Positions 47,444-57,196 of a stretch of 64,000 nt of DNA are shown here, one piece after another. Numbering within the stretch: the stretch's first letter is position 1; each line of letters opens with the position of its first letter. Both the position numbers and the translations under genes were made by a program. Origin of the DNA: Linanthus parryae (lineage: Eukaryota; Streptophyta; Magnoliopsida; Ericales; Polemoniaceae); NCBI GenBank assembly GCA_023055425.1, contig JALGPY010000013.1, positions 15,165,735 through 15,229,734 on the forward strand, in the 5' to 3' direction. The notes below the pieces were generated by a model. That model had not been told where the DNA came from. It ran no database searches and saw only the letters and a list, made by a program, of their open reading frames with translations.

Positions 47444-47461
47444 GTTGGGAGGCAACCCAAC
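47444..47461 (+). other. Hairpin just after pol
   Basis: GTTGGGAGGCAACCCAAC: a 6-bp perfect stem with a 6-base loop, 14 bases past the integrase stop. Confidence 0.7.
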
Positions 47462-48167
47462 CTATTTATTGCTTTAGGATAGGTTTTAATACTGTTTTGT
47501 AATTTTTATTCGGTTTGATTTTATTGAGAGGTGCGAGAGAGTGGATTTAATATTTCCAATGAGTATGTGCAGGAATACGAGGTGAAAGGCCTATTTCGGA
47601 TCCCCCTTCTTGATGCGCGCGTGCGAAACAGAGTAAAAAGTCAAGATTTGCAGCCCAATACGCGTATCGGGATCCGAAGTGAAGGAATTGAAGATAGAAG
47701 CCATTTCTTGCACCTATTCAACACACGCACCTGGGGAAGATCATGTTCCCGGACTCCCCGTCTTGATTTGCGCAAGAATTTAATTAGTGAACGGAGAAAG
47801 CTAGCACGCCGGCACGGATTACGAGGTGAAATTTTGAAGGACAGACTGAAATAAGGATTGAATAGTGCCAACGTGTGGGGGTAGTCAAGAGCTTTCTGTA
47901 GACAGGTGGATCGCGCAAATCGGAGTCCGGATGAAGAAGTTACGCCAAAAAGGATGCTTTAGCGAGTAAAACGAGGCCAAAAGCATCCGGAAATGCAAAA
48001 CGTGCCTTGGAACGCGTGAAAGTGACAAATGAAATACTCCCCGGATTTTGGGAGTGTTTTAAGGTAAAAAGGGAGTCTCGAGGTCGAGGAGATCCTTCGG
48101 AAAGCAAAGGCACGATCGGATACGCGAAAATTTGACGAAAAGGATGTTTTTGGCAAGCTCCAGCATT

Positions 48168-48347
48168 GTCTTCGTAGGAAGACAAATTGTCTTCGTACGA
48201 AGACTTTGTACTTAGAAAAATTTTTGGAGCTCTGAAGTGTCTTCCTATATCACCTTGCAGTATCTATATAGGAAGACCTTCGTGCGAAGACAAATTGTCT
48301 TCGTACGAAGACTCTTCACACGAAGACATTTGTCTTCGCACGAAGAC
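48168..48347 (+). repeat. Internal LTR-like palindrome segment
   Basis: Seven TCTTCG-NN-CGAAGA palindromes plus the unique spacer gcagtatcta-(a/t)-a-(t/a)-g/aag(a/g)ccttcg match the U3 cluster of the LTRs in order and spacing. The unit is diverged from the LTRs (more than 10 percent), so it was not made by this insertion. It lies ~740 bases upstream of the downstream ORF. Confidence 0.8.
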
Positions 48348-49083
48348 ATCGGGCGAAAAGTCTTCTCAGCCCACGCACGGACAAAGGATGGAGGCAAGTT
48401 ATCAGGGGTTTTTTAGACTTTTTGCACGAAGAGAGGAGCTTTCATCAGTAGCTTTCCCGTTCCTCTTCCTCATTATTCATCTTCAACAGTTCTTCACCTC
48501 CATAGCCGCGACATCACCAAATCGCCCCCCTCCCTTGTTTCTTCACCAAATTCAACAAACAACCAAGGGTTTTGCTCGCAATTCAGAGGAGAACAAAGAT
48601 TGAGAGGTGTTTTTGAGTGATATTGAGAGACGACAGAGAAATCAGTGAAGGAAGAAACTAGGGTTTTGAAGCAAAATTGAGGAATTGGACGAATTAGAGC
48701 TTGATTCAGCTTACGGTCAAGAAGGCAACGCTAACGGGGACTACACAAGGAGTACGGAGCATCAACCAATTCAAAGTTTCGACAAATTCTTCCGGCAACC
48801 TCAAAATCAGCCCGGTTTGTCAAATTCTGACATTTTTGTGTCCGTAAGACTTGCTCCGGACACGTAGGTACACTCTAAACTTGTTATTTCAATATTCGAG
48901 TCCTAGGCACAAATTGAGTAAAAGCCCAATTATTTTTTGTTGCGCTTAGTAGCGTACTTGGGGGCGATTGCGTAGAGTCCTAGGAATTATTTGCTTACGT
49001 GCCTACGTGTTTCATTCAGTACACACTTCTTGTCACGTGCACAAAAGTTGAGTTTCTTGTTTTTACTTGAAATTGTATTCTTA

Positions 49084-50391
49084 ATGGCGGGTGGAAAGAA
49101 ACGGAAGACGGGCGAGGGTACTTCGCAAGAAGCATCGGGGTCGGGCGAGCCTCAATTAGAAATACCGCCCATTCCCCAATATGCTATCTTGAATGCCCCT
49201 TTCCCGGCTAAACCGGGCATTGTAGGCCGACGAAAGGCTAAGGTTAATTTGAAAGACAGTAGTGTTGGGCCCGGGTGCTATGATAGCTTCCGTTTCGTCA
49301 CTTACGAGGCCCATATTGACTCTCGCAAAGATACCTACTTGACTAAGAACGGGCAGCCCGAAAAGGCATTTCCATTGCACGAGGACATGCCTCAAGCAAT
49401 CAAGGAAATTTTTGAGCGCGAGAAGCTTACCAATTGGTTTAAGCTAGTAGGGCCGTCTAGTTCGCATATTGCGCGAGAGTTTTGTGTCAATTTGCGTTAT
49501 GCAAAAGATGGTGAGAGCCAAGACCCTCGTCTTGTGTACTGTCGGAACGAGTGGATAGTCTTCACGCCAGAGACTATCGCTTTAGCCATGGGTTTCCCCG
49601 CATTGAAAGAGGGTTGTGGGTACGAGACTGTTCTTCGTAGTGAGAATCTTTGGTCTCGTTTGAATGCATTCTGTTTTGCGAAAGGGGTAGATCCATGGGA
49701 CAGAAAAGGGGAGGTGATTCATTGGAAGGCCGAAAAGAAGCATTATAGGCCGGAGGCAAGGTGGTGCTGTGAATTGCTAGAGAACTGGGTTTTGGGAATC
49801 ACACGAAACCCTAGTTACACTTTCCGCCTATCGGTCTGGGCTCTCTGTCTTTACACCGGGGTTCATATCAATATCCCTAAACTGATTTGGGAGAATTGTC
49901 TTGAGAGGGTGTCGAGGACTAACAAGTTGGGTCCCGGTCATACTTGCTTGCTTACTCACCTTGCCAAAACTTCCGAAGTAGTCATTGGGAGAGACATGGA
50001 TTTGAAACCGTTTACTGCTAGGAAGTGGCATAGGTTTGATGAGACAGCGAGGAAGAAGGGCAAGGGTAGGAGGATGAACACCTCTAGGTTTGATAACCAG
50101 GTTGCCTATGACCACCTGAGAGAGGAGATGGCCAGGGATAGAATCGAGAGAAGACGCCAGTTTGCCCACACTCTGGACAATCAGGCGAAGCTGGGTGGAT
50201 TAATCCAGATGGTGGGCCAGTGGGTCATACAGTCGAGTGGTCAGGCGGCGAGGGAGTTTGTTCCACCGGTCCCGACGGCGGATCCGTGGTTCCAGGAGGA
50301 TGAATTTGAGTATCCGGTTCCGCCGAGTGAGGATGAGGAAGAAGAAGATGATGAGGAAGAAGATGAAGAGGAGGAAGAAGACGACGAGTAG
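49084..50391 (+). CDS. Athila downstream ORF in the envelope-like position, intact
   Basis: Start is ATG 49084 (MAGGKKRKTGEG): the frame is open further upstream but has no ATG there. 435 codons, no lesion. A basic Lys/Arg-rich start is followed by a conserved core (GPGCYDSFRFVTYEAHIDSR, IAREFCVNL, WIVFTPETIALAMGFP) of the kind annotated as 'putative plant transposon protein' in Athila-like elements, then a basic KKGKGRRMNTSRF patch and a C-terminal Asp/Glu run of ~25 residues. I see no signal peptide, no transmembrane helix and no Cys-rich ectodomain. The position is that of the env-like gene of Athila, but the sequence looks like a soluble, possibly nuclear or nucleic-acid-associated protein. 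Function unknown. Confidence 0.8.
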   Translation: MAGGKKRKTGEGTSQEASGSGEPQLEIPPIPQYAILNAPFPAKPGIVGRRKAKVNLKDSSVGPGCYDSFRFVTYEAHIDSRKDTYLTKNGQPEKAFPLHEDMPQAIKEIFEREKLTNWFKLVGPSSSHIAREFCVNLRYAKDGESQDPRLVYCRNEWIVFTPETIALAMGFPALKEGCGYETVLRSENLWSRLNAFCFAKGVDPWDRKGEVIHWKAEKKHYRPEARWCCELLENWVLGITRNPSYTFRLSVWALCLYTGVHINIPKLIWENCLERVSRTNKLGPGHTCLLTHLAKTSEVVIGRDMDLKPFTARKWHRFDETARKKGKGRRMNTSRFDNQVAYDHLREEMARDRIERRRQFAHTLDNQAKLGGLIQMVGQWVIQSSGQAAREFVPPVPTADPWFQEDEFEYPVPPSEDEEEEDDEEEDEEEEEDDE

Positions 50392-52705
50392 TGGAGTGTG
50401 CCCTCGTGCTAGAATTGTTGAGTCCTCGCGTTATCGTTGAGGACAACGATGCATTCTAGTGTGGGGGTGGTTGAGTCTTTTTTACTAGTCAGTGTTGAGT
50501 GTCTTTGCATCGTCCGTGTCAGCATGTAGTTAGAAATTTTTCGTTATGTCCTTATTTTTCTTTTTATTATTCATCTTTTTGCGTGCACGTTTTGGTATTA
50601 TTGAGTCATCCCACCATTATTGAGTCAGTAGTCGAGTTGGCCGTGCATATAGTGTAGGTAAAAAAAAAAAAAAAAACTAAAAATGTGAAAACACCAAAAA
50701 AATTAAAAATTTGAGAAAGGGCAATCGAAAGAAGCTGAAAATTCGGTAAAATCGAGAAGTGTGAGACTTTTAGGCATAGGGCGTGAATTGCGATCGAGAG
50801 TGACAATGTGAGTTTCCCTTAGTAAGTATAGAGAAACTTTCTTTACGGGAATGCGTGCCTATTTTACACACGAACTTAATTTTTCAAATCTAAAGTGTGT
50901 GCCTAATTTTCTTACAAGAGTTGAGCTAGGTGTGAGCTAAACAAGCCGAACGTTCTTGTGTACGTCTTAGGTAGTCGCCAACCCGCCTCGTAGTGGCACA
51001 CAAAACAGCTGTGCGAGGTGTGTATTAGAGCACTCACTGCTTATAGAACTTACCTTGTAGGACCACTAGTAAACCCTGATTTGAACCATGGATTCTTTGA
51101 CAACCTTTGAACTTAGGGTGACGATTCTTGGCCTTCATCACTGATTGGTTAGAATCACCGCTTTAGTGCGTCACGAGGGTGTTGTAGTTGAGGGGGTTCG
51201 ATGAGGGAGTACTTCGTGCTATATTTGTGTGAGTCTTACATATCGCATGCACTTCATGTGTGATCTTCGAGGGGAATGCGAGGGTGAGTGAGAGTAGGCT
51301 TGCGCACTTCGGTGTGGCGGTGTTCCATGGCATTACAACATGGAAACAAGTGAGGAGAGCCGTGAGTGTGTACCATCCAATACACACAAAACTTGGGTTG
51401 GGGGAATTTCATAGGTGGATCGTGCTAGGTACCGGATCTTACTCATCATGGTGTAGGAGGTTTGGTTGGATTAGGCACGAGACAGATATTTGATTGACTA
51501 CTTGAGAGGGGACAGGATTACATTCGAGTGTGGGGGTGTCGACATTTGACTTCGGACATCGAGATTGCGCTTGCGACGACTCCATCCCCACACGTGCTCT
51601 ATTATGTTAGCGGCTTTGTTAGTTGCACCGAGGATTTCATCGAGATAGGGAGAGACATTTATTTGTGATTTATACATGTTGATTTTGATAGTGTCTCCCC
51701 TTACTATCATTTGTTAGCTTGGCACTTGGAAGACCACTCGAGACAGATATTGAAGGAATTGTGCAGGATTTTGAGAGATTATTAAAAAAAAAAAAAAAAA
51801 AAGAGAATTTAGAAGAAAAAAATCAGAAAAAAAAAGAAAAAAGAGAGAAAAAAAAAGGAGAGATGAATAAAGGAAGAATGAAAAGCTTTGTGGAAGAACG
51901 AGTGGAGAAGCGACTACTTCACGAACGGGAAATTTTGGCTTATACATCATTCATGACAATAGCCGCGGAGATCGTAATTGTACCGGGGTGTGAGGGGATC
52001 GAGGGCCGGAGATGGTGAGTTTCGGGCTTGGGTTCTATCATTGTTGTGAGGGTGTGTGAGCTATGGTATTTGTGAGAATGTGACGCCTTAGGACTTGTGT
52101 TTGATTATTATCCTATTTGTCCCTAAAGCCTCATCATTCTAAACCCGTTAGCGGATTAGGAGCTCGGACCTTGAACGTGGCTTAGCCTAGCGTAGCCTCT
52201 TATTTTGTGGCACACATGAAAAGGTATTGTATTCTTGTAATTAGTAAGGTTAGGTTCTCTATACTAGCTAGGGGGGATTCGTGTTGTCGAATTTGATTTC
52301 AAATCATTCCTTGTGTCTAGATTTCTCATCGCTTCGTGTGAATCGGTTTAAGCTAATGGAGATTGCCCAATCTCACAAAAGAAAAAGAAAATATGTTATT
52401 TCAATACTTGCATTGTGAATATTGCATTTGCATATAGGTGCATTGTGTATAATCGAGTCGTGTTGACTAGTAAGAAGGATGGTTGGTGAATTGTTCTACT
52501 CGGATTAGTATGCAAGTGTTAATGGGTTTGTATGCAATGTGAGGTGAAAGTATGCAAATGGCGTAGGGAAGTTATGCAAAGAGTAATTAGGTTGATATGC
52601 AAAGTTGGATGAATTGCGGGAAAGCGAGAAAAGTTTTGGCTTGAGAGAAATGAAATTGACTTGGGAGATTTGCTCGGGACGAGCAAAAGGTAGTGTGGGG
52701 GTAGT
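50392..52705 (+). other. Athila 3' non-coding region and polypurine tract
   Basis: 2.3 kb without a credible gene. Features seen: gtgtggggg motifs at 50459-50471 and 51528-51540, A-rich runs at ~50659-50677 and ~51784-51860, a 22-bp-period tatgcaa array at 52509-52602, and the true PPT gtgtgggggtagt at 52693-52705, directly before the 3' LTR. Confidence 0.8.
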
Positions 52706-54339
52706 TGATAACTCCGTTTTCGGAGTTATTTTATGCCTTTTATTTCTACGTTTTGCGTGCTTATCATGGAGAATTCGTCGTCTTTTGAGTAAATTGAGCT
52801 TAAATGTGATAATGTGAGTTCATATGCATTACTTGTTAAATCCGGGCGTTTCTTTAGATTTTTGAGCTTTTATTGTGATATGATCGCGGGTTGTGTTTTC
52901 GTGTTGTGATTCGCAGGAAAACAGGGCTTGGAGGATCATGCGGGATATAGAAGCGAACTTCGGAAACAAGGAACTCAAAGGAAAGTCAAAAGGAAGGAGA
53001 AAGTCAAAGGAACTCGAAGGAAAGTCAAAAGGAAGGAGAAAGTCAAAGGAACTCAAAGGAAAGTCAAAAGGAAGGAGAAAGTCAAAGGAACTCGAAGGAA
53101 GGTCAATGGAAGAAGGAAGGAAGGAGAAAGTCAAAGGAAGGAAGAGAAAGTCAAAGAAAAGAGGGCTGGAACAGAGAGTCTTCGTGCGAAGACTAATGTC
53201 TTCGTACGAAGACAAAAGACTTAGCCAAATTTTGGCTCGGAAAAATTGTCTTCCAAAACATGCTTGCAGTATCTAAGTGAGAAGGCCTTCGCACGAAGAG
53301 CAGATGTCTTCGTACGAAGACTCTTCGTGCGAAGACAAATGTCTTCGTACGAAGAGATCGCTGAAAGTGCAGAATTTTTCCAGGGCTTTTTCGTAGTTTA
53401 TCCAAACTTTGTAATAAGATTATGGAAACGTATTTAAGCCTTTTAGGTCGACTTTTTCAGTAGTTTTTGACATTAGAGACATCTTTTGGAGATCAAGAAG
53501 CTTTTGGGAGAGCTTAGGAGCTTTGGATCATTCGTTTGGATTCTAAACTCTCTTCTTTTCTTGATTTTTATGTTTAAACTCATTAGACTTGTCGTTTTGA
53601 TTATGAATATGAGTAGCTAAACACTTTTTGCTGGGAATTCTCGTTTGGTGTAGCTAGGGTTTGATCTAAAGTTGATGTTTTGATGATTGTAATGCATGTT
53701 CTAGCTTAATCTCACGTGTTTATTCACTATTATGAATTATTTACGTTCATAATTATATTATCTTTGCGAGTAGCTAACGTAGGGATAAACTCAATTAGTT
53801 TTCACGTGGTAACTCCGTGATAATTAGTCGGTAAATTGAATAATCCACCTAGTCGTATCAATGTTTGGTAACTCGGCATCGTTAACTAGGATCGTTAAAG
53901 TAGAAATATGGTTTTAATGCATACTTAAAGCTCAATTAGACTTGGTAACTCGGTTTGGTTTAGTTTAAAGTATAGTGAACTTGCTTGGTAACTCGGTAAG
54001 TTTAATATTGCTTGATTAATAGTGAATAACACGTGGTTGTTTTACAAATTAAAATATAAATTTAGATCAACCTAGTAAACCTAGAGAATTCCCGGTACTT
54101 TTCTCTTATTTGATAAAACTCCAATTATTCATTCTTTATTAATCGTGAACTACTTCACTTGGTTAATTGAGAGTATTGCGTTTATTTTCTTAAGAATTAG
54201 ATAAAAACACAACTTGCGACGTACCCACATAAGGTTTAGAATAATAGTTAATTTAAACAAAGTCTCTTGGGTTCGACAACCCGGATTTCCGGTTTATTAC
54301 TACACACGACAGCTGTGCACTTGCAGTTGGAACGTGTCA
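52706..54339 (+). repeat. Athila 3' LTR
   Basis: 1634 bases, 78 more than the 5' LTR. The excess is exactly two 39-bp units in the ggaactcraaggaaagtcaa array at 52970-53125 (four ggaactc starts against two). Elsewhere about ten single-base differences and no other indel seen. Palindromes at 53178-53356, TATA-like at 53431-53438. Confidence 0.96.
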
Positions 54340-55690
54340 GTAGGAAGATCAACAGTCTGATTCAATGCAGCGGAGTCAAGATTGGTTTGAGGAGTGTTAA
54401 TGGTTGTGGTGGGATTCGAAGGGATCAAGGAATCAACCTTAGGGGGAAATAAAGAAAATTCATGCACTCTTGATGGATCAATCTGCCTTGAGTTAATTAA
54501 CTCTTGAAGCATTGAGGTGGCCGCAACAAGGGTTTGGAGAATTGGGTCATGTTCAGATGAACTAGGCTGATTCAATGCATGTGGAAAAAGGGGATGTAGG
54601 GGACATTTGACTAGCCTCACTGATGTTGGCAGGAGAAAATAACTCTTCGGATTCAGAGCTAGAGGAATGAAAGCTAAAAATCAGGTCGTCATCGTGCTCA
54701 ACAAATGGTGGAGGCAGGGGTTCATTCAACTCCCTTACAAGAACTCTAGTGATTCTGTTCGGCCATACAAGCGACAAGATCCCAATGTTGGGATGAAAAG
54801 AGGTGATGCATGCTTTATCATGAAGGGGACATAGTTTGCAAAGCCTGCCTCTTGGTACCTATCATTAAGATTGTTAATGATGGTCCACTCATCCCAATCA
54901 CAATCCATCATCTTGTGTCCCACCCTACCACACCGCATATAGATCTTGAAGAGCCTCTCATATCTGAATTAAACCCACCTCAGAGGTCCTTCATCCAGAA
55001 ATACATGAGCACCAGGGATCAGGGTTTGCATGAGATTAATCCGATCTATTATTCGGTACAAATCCATGTTGACCACTCAAATATCACTCTAAGAAATCTA
55101 GACCTTGACCCTGTGAAAATCTGCTTCAGCAAGAACTAGTTTGCGAAACCAATTCTTTAGTACTAAAGCTTTTCCACTGATAGAGACAAAACTCTCCTCC
55201 GAAAATGCTTGTTTGTCTTTATTTTTTATGCAGGGAAGAAAAAAACTTATTTGTTTGTCTACTGCAACCATGTCTAGGGTACCCCAACTACAGGAAACAA
55301 CTTCCTGGACAGAGGCCAAAGAAGAGGGGGGTGGGAGTCTCTAAACATACCCAAAAAGCTTTTAGACCAAAAGTTTCTTAAGGATGAAAAAGAGGTTGGA
55401 TTAAGAAAGAAGATAGGGTCTCTTCTTGGTAAAGGAACAATGTTAGGGTTAAAGACTCCAGCGTCGGGGCTAGAGTCGTCGAAGTTGGACGCCATGGACC
55501 GAAAAACACACAGAGATTAACCTGCCTAAGACAAGGAAAGTAAGGATGAATGTAGATGAGAAGATGTGAAACAACACTATAAGGATGACAAGATTTGAAA
55601 CATTCAACATCTAGACACACATGCAAGCCTAAAATTATAACCTAAACGCTTTTAACGCTAAACGAAGACTATATTTAATTGGTCAAAGTG
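54340..55690 (-). mobile_element. LINE of unit 3, piece c: ORF1 and 5' end
   Basis: Continues the LINE after the Athila insertion. From the right: 5' UTR-like sequence to ~55690, ORF1 start ATG 55493-55495 (MASNFDDSSPDAGVFN), DUF4283 region (EESFVSISGKALVLKN), CCHC-like MRCGRVGHKMMDCDWDE (~54930) and the Ser/Pro-rich tail. This copy alone keeps the ORF1 start, so it is nearer to the original insertion than units 1 and 2, where ~22311 and ~27530 join a Copia scrap. Frameshifts are present, e.g. near 55110 and 55300. Confidence 0.85.
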
Positions 55691-55757
55691 GACATCAATG
55701 GTAGACTAAAATAATCATATAGATAAAGGAAAACATGTAATCATGCAGTAGAAAGGA

Positions 55758-55975
55758 TGTTACCGTCCGGTAACAGTGATGCGCGACCAAGACCAGAAGA
55801 CGGAAGAAAACAAAACTAGGGCTGAAATTTTTCTTATTACTTTTCTGAAAAGTTACATATTTTTTTATATCACTAACCCTGACGGCTCGACCTAATCCTA
55901 ATCCGAGTAAATAACCGTATAGAAACTCTGCATAAGAACTGAAAATTCAACTTGACTTCAATTGTTAAAATAACA
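55758..55975 (-). repeat. Candidate chromovirus 3' LTR
   Basis: On the minus strand this runs TGTTATTTTAACA ... GTAACA, 218 bases, with a TATA-like gatataaaaaaata near 55864-55878 and a terminal palindrome GTTACCGTCCGGTAAC (55759-55774). It lies ~35 bases past the pol stop, where a 3' LTR would be. No clear PPT and no partner LTR, so tentative. Confidence 0.35.
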
Positions 55976-56008
55976 AGCTAAAATAACCCAACTGAATAAA
56001 ACAAGGAA

Positions 56009-57196
56009 CTAACGAAAACAATCTTTTAAATATGACGGAGGAGCCACACTGCGCCTTGGTCGCTCCCTAGTCTACACCTCCAAGTCATCCGAACCATCGT
56101 CACTGCCACCATCATCCATCAGAGGGGTCATGGTATCCGTATCAACTCCCCCAGTCTCGGAAAACAGCTTGTCCTAAAGCTTTAAATCGGGAAAAGATAC
56201 CTGCAACTCCTGCACGAGCTCCTAGGTAGGGGGCGCCATCGAACCACGAGACCAACCACTGACGCTGGGGAATCACAGCAACAAGCACAGTTTGCTCCGG
56301 TGATGCCAACTGCCACGGGTTGGCCTTTGTAAAACTCATCGGGGAGAGTGACCGTGGGCACTGAAGTCTGGTACAGAACAATGGGACTGAGCAAGGAAAC
56401 GTGAAAAACGTTATGATGGTGACACGATTCTGGAAGTTGTAAACGGTGTGCCACCGGTCCCACACACTCCAAGACCCCAAAGGGACAGTAACAACGGCGG
56501 GCCAATTTTGTAGATAAAGACTTAGCAAGAGACCGTTGTCGGTAAGGCCGCAGACGTAATAAAACCAAATTGCCAACCTCAAATGAGACGCCGCGGCGGT
56601 GTATGTTAGCTTGATCCCGCATACGCTGCTGCATCTTACACAAGTGTCCATTCAAATCTGTTAGCAGCTCATAACGTTCGTGAACCAATGCATCAACGGA
56701 GGGGGACTTACCGTCCAATGGCAAGGTGGGAAAAGGGACAGGGGATCTCGCCCATAAAGAGCACGGTATGGCGACATATTAATACTCTCATTATGACTAC
56801 ATTTCAGCGCATGCTCAGCCCAAGGAAGAAAAGAAACCCACCACTGAGGCTGTTCTGACGTAAATGCGCGCAAATACTGCTCCAAACCGCGATTCAGGAT
56901 CTCAGTGTGACCATCACTGTCTGAAGATGATAAGTTGTACTAAACTTAAGCGCAGTGCCACTGACCTTCATCAATTCCTTCCGAAAAGTGCTCATGAAGA
57001 CTAGGTCACGATCCGAAATCATCACCTCAGGAAAGCCATGGTGCTTGACCACCACATCAACAAATAGGCGCGCAACCCGCACTGCATCAAAATTAGTCGG
57101 AAGAGACCCAAAATGCACATACTTGGACAAACGATCAACCACGACCATCACAGCCGTAGAACCCTGAGAGGTTGGAAGAACCGTGATGAAGTCCAT
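56009..57196 (-). pseudogene. Chromovirus (Reina-like Ty3/Gypsy) integrase and chromodomain remnant
   Basis: Minus strand from 57196: integrase core (MDFITVLPTSQGSTAVMVVV, DRLSKYVHFG, HGFPEVMISDRD), then YLRAFTSEQPQWW, SPYRALYGRDPLSL, the long C-terminal module (LLTDLNGHLCKMQQRMRDQA, SFEVGNLVLLRLRPYRQRS), HNVFHVSLLSP and a frameshifted chromodomain (QWLVSWFDGAPY ~56250). The tail RPRRSVAPPSYLKDCFR ends at a stop 56009-56011. Frameshifts near 56900, 56700 and 56300. Protease, RT and RNase H are missing at the right, cut at ~57197. Confidence 0.85.

Larger units (their letters stand above)
47430..49083 (+). other. Spacer between pol and the downstream ORF
   Basis: Holds the hairpin, a 107-codon open frame at 47531-47854 with no recognisable domain, a PPT-like gtgtgggggtagt at 47873-47885, the LTR-like palindrome segment (48168-48347) and ~700 bases of leader-like sequence. 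The small frame is rich in Arg and may be non-coding. Confidence 0.6.
40201..54339 (+). mobile_element. Athila-type Ty3/Gypsy retrotransposon, complete and young
   Basis: 5' LTR 40201-41756, PBS 41763-41780, gag-pol about 41894-47429, downstream ORF 49084-50391, long 3' non-coding region, PPT before 52705, 3' LTR 52706-54339. Target duplication gtagg at 40196-40200 and 54340-54344; empty paralogous sites at 21240-21244 and 26457-26461. LTRs differ by about ten substitutions plus two extra 39-bp repeats, so insertion is recent compared with the Copia element. Family assignment rests on the tRNA-Asp PBS, the pol sequence and the extra ORF 3' of integrase. Confidence 0.96.

Noticed and set aside
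47531..47854. 107-codon frame between Athila pol and the downstream ORF
   Set aside because: No domain, biased composition and no evidence of constraint; kept only as a note in the spacer entry.
49084..50391. Retroviral envelope protein
   Set aside because: Position fits but there is no signal peptide, transmembrane helix or cleavage motif; described as envelope-position ORF only.
40324..53276. Ser/Phe-rich and Lys-rich frames in the Athila LTRs
   Set aside because: Frames through the 39-bp repeats and palindromes; length changes with repeat number, so not protein-coding.
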